Below the pieces are notes generated by a model, which was not told the origin of the DNA, searched no databases, and was given only the letters and a program-made list of their open reading frames with translations. From Strigomonas culicis (lineage: Eukaryota; Euglenozoa; Kinetoplastea; Trypanosomatida; Trypanosomatidae), in NCBI GenBank assembly GCA_000482145.1, contig AUXH01000003.1:53763-117762 (forward strand): a DNA stretch of 64,000 nt, written 5' to 3'. The translations under genes were made by a program, and so were the position numbers. Shown piece by piece: positions 1 through 9,900 of this stretch. Every line of letters begins with the position of its first letter. Position 1 is the first letter of the stretch.

Positions 1-921
1 GGGAAAGAGCTTCAGACGTCCACTGGCGGACCGCAGGACGCTGCGCCAGTACCACCGCCGCTGTTGCGGAACGCCCTTTTCCATTCGCTGTAGGTGCGCG
101 GTCGCCCGCTTGCGGGCCTCGTCAAGGCGGTTCTGCAGCACGTTGAGTTCCCGCCACATGTGAATCTCCGGCGACACGTTTGCCACGTCGGCAAACCCCA
201 GCCGCACGGCAATCCGCCCACAGGGCAGAAGGCCGCTGGTCTCGTGCAACAACTTCTGGAGGTGCTTGGAGCGCAGCCGGGGGTACACGCCGTAGGCCAG
301 GCCCGTGATGGTGCTGTCCACGCGCGCCTTCCCTCGCACCGCGAGAAAGCCGTGCACCGGCGAGTTGAGTGGGGTCCGCCCCAGCACGTCCCACATCTCG
401 TCCACGTCGCGCACGGTGAGCCCTCCGCCGCCCCTCACGTCCACCCTCGCGACCGCGCGACGGGGGCTCAGAACAGTGTTGTAGAAGGGGCTGCTGCGGC
501 CGCCGTCCGGAACCTCCGTCGTGTTCTCGGCCGCCGCCGCCGGCGGGTTCTGGCTGGCCTCCGTCTTGTACTGCCTCAGCAGCTCCGCCAGGCGGCGCGC
601 AACGGCGGGGCAGAAGTGGTGCGTCTCGTCGAAGAGCTCCTCCCGCTCGCACACCCCCAGCATCAGGCGGAAGGCGTCCCCCACCGAGCGCTCGGACGGC
701 ACCGTGGACAGCACAATGACGCCCTCGCGCTCCGCCTGCCGACGGAGCCGCTGCTGCGCTCGGTACTTCATGTAGAGGGGGTCGCTGTGCCGGCGGGGGG
801 CGTACATGTCGTCCGGGTCCACAGGCATGACTAACCGCCGTGGGCGGAACTTGGGGTAGTACGCAGAGGACACGCCATCGAGATCGATTTTGCTACACCG
901 AAGAAATCGACCCCTTCGCAT
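1..921 (-). CDS. Hypothetical protein, probable mitochondrial, C-terminus cut by window edge
   Basis: The frame is open from an ATG at 921 to the window edge (307 codons seen, no stop), so the C-terminus is missing. A second in-frame ATG at 828 is possible. I prefer 921 because the 31 extra codons look coding (…AYYPKFRPRRLVMP…) and an in-frame TAG lies just upstream. The N-terminus (MRRGRFLRCSKI) is basic and Arg-rich with no acidic residues, as in a mitochondrial presequence; that location is inferred. The rest is mixed alpha/beta with Arg-rich stretches and no motif I can name. A short segment near 'GLLPCGRIAVRLGFA' faintly recalls the MoaE pattern, but not enough to assign. A kinetoplastid-specific mitoribosomal or other organellar protein is possible. 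Confidence 0.75.
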   Translation of the reverse strand, partial: MRRGRFLRCSKIDLDGVSSAYYPKFRPRRLVMPVDPDDMYAPRRHSDPLYMKYRAQQRLRRQAEREGVIVLSTVPSERSVGDAFRLMLGVCEREELFDETHHFCPAVARRLAELLRQYKTEASQNPPAAAAENTTEVPDGGRSSPFYNTVLSPRRAVARVDVRGGGGLTVRDVDEMWDVLGRTPLNSPVHGFLAVRGKARVDSTITGLAYGVYPRLRSKHLQKLLHETSGLLPCGRIAVRLGFADVANVSPEIHMWRELNVLQNRLDEARKRATAHLQRMEKGVPQQRRWYWRSVLRSASGRLKLFP

Positions 922-1332
922 GAGTGCGTGTACGCTACACTAACAAGAACAATATGATAATAAACCCTGATGACTAGTAATAATAATAATATGTAAAAAA
1001 AAAAAGTAGATGGAGGAAGAAAACAAAAAAAAAAGAGTGCAGTATTGTGGAGGAATAGTAACGGACGAACCACACACAAGGCATACCGGCAGCAGCAGCA
1101 AACGTATCTCCGTAAGAACACAAGCGAATAGTCAGCGATGTCCAATTAATTTTCAAGAGAAATCTTTAATTCTACGTAATCCACAGTGCCGTAGTCTCGT
1201 TAAGTGCATATAGGTACGTGCTTCTTACTGTTAGAATTACAAATTAATAGAACACAACAATGGGGCCTCTAGAGGAGATAAAAAAAAAGTGTTTTAAGAA
1301 AGGGTGAAAAGGACCAGGAGAAACCACTACTC
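922..1332. other. Intergenic spacer
   Basis: AT-rich spacer with an AAT microsatellite near 979-990 and poly-A runs near 995-1005 and 1024-1034. Read on the coding strand these are T/C-rich tracts suited to trans-splicing of the downstream gene. I see no credible gene. Confidence 0.6.
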
Positions 1333-2298
1333 CTACTTGGTGGTTTTGACGTTTTGCTGGGCAGTCCGGAGCTTCTTTTCGGAGGCGATCTTTTTCCGCT
1401 CTAACTGCTGCACTTCCCTCCGTAGTGAGGCTAGCTTCCCGCGCAGCTCCTGCGCCTCCTTGTCGAACTGAATACGTAACTGGACCGTCTTCTTCTTCTC
1501 CTCGTTCAGAGTCGCAATCTTCTCATCCTCCTGCTCCTTCTGCTTCTTCATCAGCGCCTCAATGTCCGCCCGCTTCACGGTGGAGCCGACGAGGTGGCTA
1601 AACTGCGTGTCGTACAGTGCGAGCTGCTGCTCCAGCGAATCCTTGTTGCTCTGGAGCATCGTGCGCTCCTGCCGCACGGCGAGCCGCTTCTCCTCTAGGT
1701 CCTCCAGCGTCGAGGCGGTCTCTTGGCACTCGATGATCATCTGGCGGAACGCGTCATCGTGGTTGGATATGGTCGACTTAAAACTCTCGTACGCCTGCTC
1801 AAAGTTCACCTTGCGCTCCGAGACATCTTTCTGAAGCTGTTCATTCTCCGCTTCTAGTTCCTCCACGATCTTCTTCTTTTCGGCGTTCCCCTTCTCGAGG
1901 GAAGCAATGCTATCCGCGACGCGCTGCCGCAGTGTCTCACGCTGCGTATCCGTCTCCGTCTTGAGCTTCTCCGTCAGCGTCTTGTACTGCTTCATCGTGG
2001 CTTGTAGGGTGTGGCACGTGGCCTCGGAGCTTTTCAGCGCCGCGTTCGTCTTGCGAATCTTTGCCTGTACGTCCTCCACAACCGTCGACTCTGCAGAGAC
2101 CTTCTTCTTGAGCTTAGCAAGATCCGTTTCCATCTTCTTCACTTTGGCGATCTCTTCCTGTAGCAATTTCTGTATGTGACTATCGCCATGTTCCGTGTGG
2201 AGGGACTGTACTTTGGCTTGCATGGCCGCCTCGTAATTCTTCTCCATGTCGGCTGGGCTGGTAGTACACCCTTCAGTCGAAGCAACCGCCGTGGACAT
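1333..2298 (-). CDS. Coiled-coil protein, function unknown
   Basis: A 321-residue protein, almost entirely charged heptad-like sequence from about residue 25 to 320 (Glu/Lys/Gln-rich, Leu at regular spacing). A long alpha-helical coiled coil is therefore predicted. The first 20 residues are Ser/Thr-rich. There is no membrane segment, signal peptide or catalytic motif. The start is ATG. On the coding strand a pyrimidine tract ending in TTTAG lies about 45 nt upstream (2344-2379), a plausible splice-leader acceptor. Proteins of this size and build are often cytoskeletal or flagellar in trypanosomatids, but nothing here proves that. It might also be a tether or kinetochore component. Confidence 0.85.
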   Translation of the reverse strand: MSTAVASTEGCTTSPADMEKNYEAAMQAKVQSLHTEHGDSHIQKLLQEEIAKVKKMETDLAKLKKKVSAESTVVEDVQAKIRKTNAALKSSEATCHTLQATMKQYKTLTEKLKTETDTQRETLRQRVADSIASLEKGNAEKKKIVEELEAENEQLQKDVSERKVNFEQAYESFKSTISNHDDAFRQMIIECQETASTLEDLEEKRLAVRQERTMLQSNKDSLEQQLALYDTQFSHLVGSTVKRADIEALMKKQKEQEDEKIATLNEEKKKTVQLRIQFDKEAQELRGKLASLRREVQQLERKKIASEKKLRTAQQNVKTTK

Positions 2299-2542
2299 GA
2301 TCTATCTGCAACAGCAGTTGCGAAAAGAAAAGAAATTAGTAGCCTAAAGAGAACAGAAGAAGTGTAGAAAGAAAGAAACTGTAAATCTGAAGAGCAGACA
2401 AGACAATGTCTACAGTGAAGCGGTTCGAAAACTTCCTTTTTTTTTTCTTTTGTGTGTGTGCATGTGTGTGTTTATATGTGTGAGTCTGTATACACAGTAC
2501 CTACTCTTTGCTTAGCGCTAATGAAACAAAACGCTCTGTGAT

Positions 2543-3670
2543 TTAGCCCAACTTCGACTCCGATGCGCTTCCCGTCCATGCCGCGCCCTCCACGACCTTC
2601 ACCCCCACGTATGTGCCCACCGCCTTGAGGAGCATGAAGAAGGTCGTATAGACAGCACAGCCCACCCAAAAGTCACGTGAAAAGAGAGGTGTGGCCGCCA
2701 TCCAGGCATCCACGTAGGCGATCATGCGCCGCACCTTGCCGGCGCGGCCCCTCCGCATCGCCTCGGACAGCAGCAGATAGCTGCTCCACTGCAGCGGAAT
2801 GCGAGGCTTTCGCCGCCGCATCTCATAGTAGCAGTTGTAGACCACGCGCCAGTCAAACGGGCGCATGTTGAGGTACACCCGCATGAGAGCGTTGTACGTG
2901 TCGGCGTTGATGGTCGTGTGCTTGGACCTACTCATCTTGTCAAACAGTTCGATCGCCTGCTCCCACTTGGGGGGGACCTCTGCCGCGAGCGACTCAATCA
3001 TCAGCGCATAGTTCTCCGACGAGGGCCGGTTGCCGCGCCGCTGGAGGTCCTTGAAGAGACGCTGACACGCCTCAGGCATGTCGCGCTGCAGACACAGTCG
3101 CATCAGCAGCGCGTAGGCGTGCGGAGTTGGGGACATGTGGTTCGTGGTCATGTGCTGGTACAGTTCCATCGCCGCCTTGAGCTGCCCTGCCTCCAGCAGC
3201 AGCTGCAGCACACGCTCATACGTGAGCGCGTTCACTTTGAGGCCGGCCGCCCTGCAGCCCCGCACCGCCGCGAGCGCCAGCTCGTAGTCCCGCTCCTTCG
3301 TGCTGTTCACGTACTTGCGCAGCTGCGCATTGCTCACCGTCCGCTCCTTCACGGAGTTGAAAAAGAGCTCCTCCACCAACGCCGCGCTGGTGGGCAGCGA
3401 CCCCGGGGCGCACGCCGCGTAGGCGACCTCCTGCACCGCGGACGGCGCCGCCGCAGCGGCCAGATCCCCCGCACGGGACTCCGACGTCTGCCGCTGCTGC
3501 CACAGCAGCGCGGCGTAGGCAGAGCGCGTCGAGAGCGCTGAGGCGGCGCGCCGACCGTCCAGCGCGCCCGCGCCGGCGACAGGACTCGTGAGGCCCCGTC
3601 TCGCCCACAGCGGAGGCGCTCGCACTGCGACGCCGCGGCTAGCGCTGATGCGCCGCAGAGAGGCAAGCAT
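2543..3670 (-). CDS. Pentatricopeptide-repeat (PPR) protein, mitochondrial
   Basis: A 375-residue protein. The N-terminus (MLASLRRISASRGVAVRAPP) is basic, Ser/Ala-rich and without acidic residues, like a mitochondrial presequence. From about residue 125 to 300 there are repeated helical pairs with PPR hallmarks, for example 'VNALTYERVLQLLLEAGQL' followed by '…AMELYQHM…', then 'TPHAYALLMRLCLQ' and 'SSENYALMIESLA'. PPR proteins bind organellar RNA; in trypanosomatids many belong to the mitoribosome or the RNA-processing machinery. Unusually, a hydrophobic stretch near residues 333-355 (…VGCAVYTTFFMLLKAVGTYV…) could anchor the protein in the inner membrane. A pyrimidine tract with AG lies only 6 nt before the ATG. 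Confidence 0.85.
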   Translation of the reverse strand: MLASLRRISASRGVAVRAPPLWARRGLTSPVAGAGALDGRRAASALSTRSAYAALLWQQRQTSESRAGDLAAAAAPSAVQEVAYAACAPGSLPTSAALVEELFFNSVKERTVSNAQLRKYVNSTKERDYELALAAVRGCRAAGLKVNALTYERVLQLLLEAGQLKAAMELYQHMTTNHMSPTPHAYALLMRLCLQRDMPEACQRLFKDLQRRGNRPSSENYALMIESLAAEVPPKWEQAIELFDKMSRSKHTTINADTYNALMRVYLNMRPFDWRVVYNCYYEMRRRKPRIPLQWSSYLLLSEAMRRGRAGKVRRMIAYVDAWMAATPLFSRDFWVGCAVYTTFFMLLKAVGTYVGVKVVEGAAWTGSASESKLG

Positions 3671-4009
3671 GGGCGTCTACAAAAATAGCAAAAAAGAATA
3701 GTGAAAAACAGATAAGAGAATACTACGAGGGAGGAACAAGAGAGAAGCATGAAAGAATGGATAATGATACGTACAGCCACATAACGCAGGTCCTCTACCC
3801 ATCACTAGACCAAATCTAAGAGAACAACAGCCTGTGATTAGAACAGTGTTTTTTTTTTCTGTTTAAGTACCGTAATCATTACCTATAAATGGTTGCGCAA
3901 CACGAAGAAGCACAACACGAGTAATAGAGAAAAAAAAAGTAATAATTGTTTTTTTTTTTTTACCTTATTCGTAATAGACATTTACAAACAATGTATGTGT
4001 GAATTCCTC
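3671..4009. other. Intergenic spacer
   Basis: AT-rich spacer holding the 5' flank of the PPR gene (long pyrimidine tract on the coding strand, 3679-3725) and the 3' flank of the first HSP10 gene. Poly-T runs occur near 3850 and 3949-3961. No gene seen. Confidence 0.6.
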
Positions 4010-4333
4010 TTACTCGGTGAGCACGCCAAGCAGCATGGACTCCTCGTACAGGAAGAACTCCTCGCCCTCGACCTTCACCGCGGCGCCGCCGTACTCGGGG
4101 AGCAGCACCGTGTCGTTCGCCTTCACCGTCGGCGTCCAGTCCTTGTTCGCGGCCGCGACGGCCACCACCTTGCCCTCGTTGATCTTGCCGGCCACCTGCT
4201 CCGGGATGAGGATGCCCGCCTTGGTCTGCTTGGCCGCCTGCGTGCGCTTCACCAGCACGCGGTTGCCGAGGGGCTGCAGCTTCTTGAGCACGGGGGCGGT
4301 GAAGCGGAACATGGGATAGGGGAGTGGGGGAGT
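4008..4333 (-). repeat. HSP10: Duplicated HSP10 block, copy 1
   Basis: This block is identical to 6172-6497 throughout (about 326 bp). It comprises the complete HSP10 coding region plus the C-rich leader just upstream of the ATG. Identity stops abruptly on both sides, and the rest of the flanks are unrelated. Confidence 0.95.
4010..4312 (-). CDS. HSP10: 10 kDa heat shock protein (mitochondrial co-chaperonin), copy 1
   Basis: A 100-residue GroES/HSP10 family protein, the normal length. It carries the family core 'LQPLGNRVLVKR' near residues 12-23, the mobile loop (…AKQTKAGILIPEQ…, about 26-38) that contacts the HSP60 ring, and the C-terminal 'VLTE' region. It caps the mitochondrial HSP60 chamber. 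The N-terminal MFRFTAPVLKKL is the usual uncleaved import-type signal. The ATG at 4312 is the family start; the upstream in-frame codons are low-complexity spacer. The gene is identical, base for base, to the second copy at 6174-6476, with the identity also covering about 20 nt before the ATG. Confidence 0.97.
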   Translation of the reverse strand: MFRFTAPVLKKLQPLGNRVLVKRTQAAKQTKAGILIPEQVAGKINEGKVVAVAAANKDWTPTVKANDTVLLPEYGGAAVKVEGEEFFLYEESMLLGVLTE

Positions 4334-4585
4334 GGGTAGGAGACTGTGAAAAACTCTTGAAGATAAAGTAGAAAAAAAATGGAGAAGAGGGAGGAGTAAA
4401 GATGGAGCACAGACAGTGAAGTAAAGTGTAACCCATCGTTTGTCGCAAGGTGGACAAAATCGAAAAAAAACATGGTGCGATTGTTCATTCCAGACGAAAA
4501 CAAAACAGAGAGGTCCAACACAAGAGTGAGCCATACCGTCTTTACACACACACACACACTGGCTGGAAAAAAAAACGGTCGGCTC

Positions 4586-5683
4586 TTAGATAGCAACGGA
4601 TAAAAACCCAGCAGAGGCCAAAAACTCGTTCCCCGCACCCTCGTGCGGCACGCCCACTGTGATGAAGCCCAAGCTGACGGTTGGGTCCTCTCCGGTCGCC
4701 TCTGGCGCCTCCTCCTCCACGGACCGCCCCTTCTCCGACATCGACGTGAGGCACGCACGGGCGCCGTCGTTGTACGGGAACAGGAACACCTGAAACGCCT
4801 TGTGGTCCATCGGCACCTCCCTCACGTAGTCGATGCGGATGCGGCGAAGGAGTAGGTCAGCCCGCAGCGGCGGCACACTCGCCGGCAGCAGCACCGACAG
4901 GCCGCTGCGCGCGTCGCCGAGCGCGCCGCGGTACGTGTTGACAATCATGTATGTCGCGGCGAGCTGGTTGAGGTGCAGGTTGAAATCGATGTCCGTCTCG
5001 CGGAGGTGGAAGAAACGCCTGAAGCAGAAGGGCTGCGTGAGGGGCTCGCCTGGCCGGCGCTCCTGGACCTTGTGCAGCGCGCTGTCCGTGGTGAAGAGCC
5101 CGCAGCCCGTGAAGAGCGCCTGTACGTTGAGGCGCTCGACGGTGGGGTACTGGATGCGCGCGCGCCACGCCGCGCTGCCCTCGAAGGCGTCGCGCAGCAC
5201 CTCGCGCTTGCGGGGGGTGATGGGCGTCGTCTGGCGCGACGCCTTCGACACCTGCACGCTGGTCACCTTGAAGTTGCCCAGGTGCTGGCGCTCCTCCATC
5301 TTCCCCTCCAAGTACACGTACACCTCCCCGTGGACAGAGTAGGACGACGTGCCGACGTGCGACACGTGGAAGGAACACCACGACAGCAGCGTCGACGGCG
5401 CATCCACCGGCAGCCCGGTGAGGGAGCTGTGGCGGTACAGACTGGCCTGCCACCCGCCGTAGAAGAACGTGTTGGGCAGCGTGCCCTTCTCAGTGTCCAC
5501 GTTGTAGCGGTGCTGCACCTCCGCCTCCGTCTGCGTCCAGCCGCGCTCGCGACAGAAGGACAGACTGTAGCCGGCAATGCGATTCACCGCCGTTACATCA
5601 ATCTGCAAGTGCTGAATGGGGATGAAGGGGCTAACGGGGAGGCCGTACACGGTCGCCGACCCGTCCGCCTCAAGATGGTACAT
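4586..5683 (-). CDS. Hotdog-fold thioesterase-like protein
   Basis: A 365-residue protein. Residues 224-245 hold the signature of acyl-thioesterase hotdog domains: a basic/aromatic lead-in, then 'RETDIDFNLHLNQLAATYM', where D-x-D-x-N-x-H-x-N marks the active-site strand/helix. The N-terminal part (about 1-165) has a second beta-rich region (…YGGWQASLYRHSS…, …HVGTSSYSVHGEVYV…) consistent with a tandem double hotdog. Family members hydrolyse acyl-CoA or acyl-ACP; the substrate here is unknown. No targeting peptide or membrane segment is evident. The gene sits between the two HSP10 copies. On the coding strand a T-rich tract and TTGTAG lie 6 nt before the ATG. Confidence 0.7.
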   Translation of the reverse strand: MYHLEADGSATVYGLPVSPFIPIQHLQIDVTAVNRIAGYSLSFCRERGWTQTEAEVQHRYNVDTEKGTLPNTFFYGGWQASLYRHSSLTGLPVDAPSTLLSWCSFHVSHVGTSSYSVHGEVYVYLEGKMEERQHLGNFKVTSVQVSKASRQTTPITPRKREVLRDAFEGSAAWRARIQYPTVERLNVQALFTGCGLFTTDSALHKVQERRPGEPLTQPFCFRRFFHLRETDIDFNLHLNQLAATYMIVNTYRGALGDARSGLSVLLPASVPPLRADLLLRRIRIDYVREVPMDHKAFQVFLFPYNDGARACLTSMSEKGRSVEEEAPEATGEDPTVSLGFITVGVPHEGAGNEFLASAGFLSVAI

Positions 5684-6173
5684 GAATGCCTACAATAGAA
5701 AAAAAAACAAATAATGTGCTTGTGCTCTCCAATAAAAAAAAGTAATGCAACCTACCACTGTATATGATGCCAATGCAATGTGAAAGTTCCCTTTTTGAAG
5801 CAATTGCGTAGGGGAGAAGAAAGAAAGCAATAATACTCAAACTACAACAGTGAACAATGGCGAAGTGAAGTAAATACCAAAAGGGATAATAATAACAATT
5901 AAAAAAAAACACCTAGCCTGCAGGCTAACTAGTAAAGATCGATCTCAGAGAGGGGGAAAAAAAAAGTAATAATATTAATAATAAGTGTGATGCACGAGTA
6001 CAATTCTTTTTTTTTTTCGTTAGCATATTCCTTTACCATTTCTTTTTCAGTCGTCCGCACTATTACACCTTTTTGTGAACGTGTACAGAGCTGGAACGTC
6101 ATTGAAAAGTTCGGCAAAGGAACAAGGAATAATAATACTTTTCCTTTTTTTTTAAATCCTTAACGGTTGCTTC
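5684..6173. other. Intergenic spacer
   Basis: AT-rich spacer with poly-A runs near 5699-5706, 5900-5908 and 5956-5964, and poly-T near 6007-6018 and 6145-6154. It contains the 5' flank of the thioesterase-like gene and the 3' flank of HSP10 copy 2. Its sequence is unrelated to the 3' flank of copy 1. No gene seen. Confidence 0.6.
5690..5712 (-). promoter_or_regulatory. Candidate splice-leader acceptor
   Basis: On the coding strand an almost pure T tract ends in TTGTAG, with only GCATTC between the AG and the ATG of the thioesterase-like gene. The position is inferred from sequence, not mapped. Confidence 0.45.
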
Positions 6174-6497
6174 TTACTCGGTGAGCACGCCAAGCAGCAT
6201 GGACTCCTCGTACAGGAAGAACTCCTCGCCCTCGACCTTCACCGCGGCGCCGCCGTACTCGGGGAGCAGCACCGTGTCGTTCGCCTTCACCGTCGGCGTC
6301 CAGTCCTTGTTCGCGGCCGCGACGGCCACCACCTTGCCCTCGTTGATCTTGCCGGCCACCTGCTCCGGGATGAGGATGCCCGCCTTGGTCTGCTTGGCCG
6401 CCTGCGTGCGCTTCACCAGCACGCGGTTGCCGAGGGGCTGCAGCTTCTTGAGCACGGGGGCGGTGAAGCGGAACATGGGATAGGGGAGTGGGGGAGT
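6172..6497 (-). repeat. HSP10: Duplicated HSP10 block, copy 2
   Basis: This is the partner of 4008-4333, without a single mismatch. The copies are in direct orientation about 2.16 kb apart, with the hotdog-protein gene between them. Confidence 0.95.
6174..6476 (-). CDS. HSP10: 10 kDa heat shock protein (mitochondrial co-chaperonin), copy 2
   Basis: This 100-residue HSP10 has the same DNA sequence as 4010-4312, so its product is identical to copy 1. It is a second full-length, apparently functional gene, not a pseudogene. The upstream and downstream flanks differ from copy 1 beyond the shared block. The two genes are therefore likely to carry different 3' UTRs, the usual route to different expression in trypanosomatids. 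Confidence 0.97.
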   Translation of the reverse strand: MFRFTAPVLKKLQPLGNRVLVKRTQAAKQTKAGILIPEQVAGKINEGKVVAVAAANKDWTPTVKANDTVLLPEYGGAAVKVEGEEFFLYEESMLLGVLTE

Positions 6498-6912
6498 AGG
6501 AAAAGAGAGTGGTGCTTAGAGCGTGATAGCGCAAACTGAATGGAGAAGATGGAGAATGGAAGGGTAGGGCGAGAAGAGGATACATACATTGCGTTTGAGG
6601 TGCATGTGTTGATACTGTCATTCGTGTTGCAAGTGGCAAAGGCGAATATAGCACAGACCAGCGGAGCCAAACAGCACTGTGTCAGCATGAGTGTGATTAA
6701 AAACAGAAACAAATAAATATACTTACATCATAATAGGAAGAGTACAGAATCTAAAGAATAACAATCAATTCTCAGTTTATATTACATTTCATCGTAATCG
6801 TCGTATTGTGTACAAATTCAGACAAAACGCACGTGTATCACACATGGACACGGACGTGCCGGCACCGAACAGTCGCAGTGCGACGGTGAGCGAGGTCCAG
6901 GAGCGCGGCCTC
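6498..6912. other. Intergenic spacer
   Basis: Spacer between CFAP61 and HSP10 copy 2. It is less homopolymer-rich than its neighbours. It includes a short purine-rich stretch near 6500-6580, which is the pyrimidine tract on the coding strand. No credible gene. Confidence 0.55.
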
Positions 6913-9900
6913 TTACAGAATGGACGCAGACACTTGATTCTGCGCACTCGGCAGAAACATATTTTGAGGGAGAAAGTCCTTCTGCTCATGTAGGAACTTG
7001 ATCAGCTCTAACTGAATCTGGTACTTAAAGGCGGTTTGTCGCAGTGTCAGCTCCTTCTTGTACGCGTCTAGATCCTCGTCGCTGAGCGCGACGTCGGTGC
7101 TGTGCTTCGCAAAGATCTTCTCCCGCAGCTTCTCCGCCGCCTCGTGACTGCGCATCTTCGCCTTGAGGCGCGTGAAGAAGTTGGAAAAGCGGTCAAAGTA
7201 CACGGTCTGCAGATACGGCAGGCGCAGGTACTCCGGCAGGTTCAGACGGCCGTTGATGATGGAGGCGGTGAGCGGCGACGCGGCCGGCAGGGTCGCAACC
7301 TTCGCGGCCGCGGCGATCTCCTGTGCCTCCTTGTAGCGGAACGCGAGGCGGAGCATCGTCTCCGGGTACCCTATGAGCGTCAGATAGTTGTGCACCTCCG
7401 GTGTGGAATTCCCAAAGTAGGAGATGCAGTCAATCGTGCGCGTCTTTTCGTTTACGTAAATGGTCATGGTGAAGAGGTTCTGTGGCGTCGCCTCACTCTG
7501 CTGGTCGTCCATATCCCTCAGGCGCTCATGGAAACTATGGTAGTTGTCCGTCTCGCAGATGCTAGAGCACTTAAACGGGATGCAAACGTTGGGGTCAAAA
7601 TGGGTGCACCGTGTGGTGAAGTACGTGAAGTGCTTCGGGAAGAACACACGCCGCGCGATGGGCGACACGTACTGTGGCAGTCGGTGAAGTGTCTCGAGGG
7701 CCTCCTCTTCCGTCATCTCGCTCAACTGATTGTTCGAGTGGAGCGTCGCCAGCTTGCTGCCGTTCTCCTCTAACACCTTCGTGTAGAGGTTCATGTCCTT
7801 CGTGCCTTGGTCGGCCGCACTGATGTCGTCCATGGAATGAAACTTTGGGTCGAAGAACTCATCGTACCCCAGACAGCCCATCAGCACCTCCGCGACGTGG
7901 AAGCCAATGTCGCGCGCGTTGAAGTCGTCGAAGCTCTCCGTGTCGCCGTAGCGCCGAGTGAACATCGCCACCGGTCCGGCGGCGAAGATGAAGGGGTCCG
8001 TCGTGCGGTAATTGTTCTCCACAATGACGCGCCCGTCAAACACAATGGAGCGCTTGTTCAGCGTTGAGAGAATGTTGGGGTCGATGTCCTTCGTGTCCAC
8101 CGCGACAATGAGGCTGCAGTTCAGCTCGATGGACGACTCCGCGTCCCGCTCGTGGGAGACCGGCTCCAGCACCACGGTGCCCAACTTGCCCTCGTTGTCG
8201 TACTCCAGCCGCCGCGCCTCGTAGCCGAGCAGCACGCTCGTCCCCATGTACTTCAGCAGGTTGCTCGCGGCGTGGTACGCCTCCGGCGTCATGCACAACG
8301 GGATCTCCTCCGACGTGCTGCACAGTACGAGGCGCTGCGGCGAGAAGCCCTCCGCAACCATGCGGGTGACAACCTCGAAGGCCTCCAAGTCGGAGCTGTA
8401 CACGAGGATGTTTGTGACACCGCTGACGTCCCGGCTGAGCTCCCTCAGCTTCTGTTGCAGGTGGTCGATCGCGTTCTCGCCGGATAGCGCAATGACGCCG
8501 GCGCGCGCCGACTGGTTCTCCTGCTGCTGCAGCGTGCGAATCCCAGGCGGGACCACGTACTGGCGACCGGTGCTCAGCAGCAGATAGTCGTACGGCTCGA
8601 AGACGCCATTGTCGATCGAGATGAACTTGTGTACCTTGTCGAGGTCGACGAGCGCCCCGGCCACGATGCGGATGGACTGACTCAGCAGCAGGGACCCATG
8701 TTCGCGCTCCAACAGCTCCAGCCGGTCCACCTGCCAGGGCACGACCGCCACGTTTTGGTGCGGCGGCAGCCCGTCGATCGAGACGAGGACAATGTTCGTG
8801 AAGGACGTGTACGGGATGGAGAGGAGGCGGTACAGGAAGGCGAGGCCCGTCGTACCGGCGCCCACCACCACGATGCGCGTATTGATGCGCTTGTGATGGT
8901 CGCCGAGGCACCGCTGCGTCGTGAAGAGCAGCGCATCGCGCGCGCCCACATCAAGGCTGCGCTTGTCATCCGCACCGTCCGCGCTCTTGTTCCCCGCCAG
9001 CGGCTTCTCCTGCACCCGCCGCGGCTTGGCCGGCAGAAAGAAGCGCGAAATGGGCAAGAACACGTCCGTGTGGGGTGACGCGAGCGCCACGGCCACCTCG
9101 GTGCCGGACAGGCGGAGGATCTCCGACACGAAGGCGTGGAAGCTGCGCTGAAACGGGGGCAGAATGTACATGGCGCGCACGACGATGCCAGGCATCTCGT
9201 CCGAGTAGAACTTCTTGTTGTCGTCCCTGTCGCCCAGGGAAATGGTGGAGGTCTGATAGTTTCTGCCCTTCTGGGCATAGAAGTAGATGTACTCGTCCAA
9301 ACCGTAGTTGGACCGCAGCGCGTACATGTCCTCTACTGTCATGCGGCGCGCGGATGCCACGCCGACGACCTGCTCCGTCGCACCCCACGTCAGGGAGTAG
9401 GTCAAGTTCACGTCGGTCGGCGCCCGAATGTCCTCGCGCAGCCGCGCCGACAACTCGTCCGTCAGACCGAAGGCACCGGCGCTCAGCACCGCCTCTGCGG
9501 CGCGGCTCGCCCCTTTGCTCACATGGCGCGATACGATGAGGTCCTCCAGGCTGTAGCGGGAGTGCACCCACAGCCCCTCCGGGATGGCGAGGCTCTCCCC
9601 GCGGGCGTTGTGCGGCTGGTACTTGCGGATGGGGAGATACTGGAAGTCGGCGAGGAACGGGGGCTCGTCGATGCCGTGCGGCAGGCACACCGCGCAGTAC
9701 TCGTACTCGGGGAACTGCTTATAGAGAAAGGCAATCAGCTCGTTGACGGATCCGTCGTACACGGGGTTGAAGTAGAGAAAGTCGATGAAAACGATATTCT
9801 CCCCATGCGGCTTTGCGCTGCCGCCGCCAAAGTCCTTGAAGACGGCGAACCGCTTGAAAAAGTCTGTCTGGTACCGCTTCGTGAGCACCTGCTGCTCGTC

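Noticed and set aside
1..400. MoaE (molybdopterin synthase) identity for the truncated gene
   Set aside because: Only a short G-x-x-x-x-G-x-x-A-V-like stretch agrees, and the family's conserved HRxG and Lys residues are not seen.
2400..2470. tRNA-like T-loop string (GGTTCGAAAAC) near 2420
   Set aside because: No matching acceptor or anticodon stems could be drawn around it.
4313..4555. Longer N-terminus for HSP10 copy 1 by upstream in-frame codons
   Set aside because: The extension is Phe/Cys-rich spacer sequence not present before copy 2. The 100-residue form is the family length.
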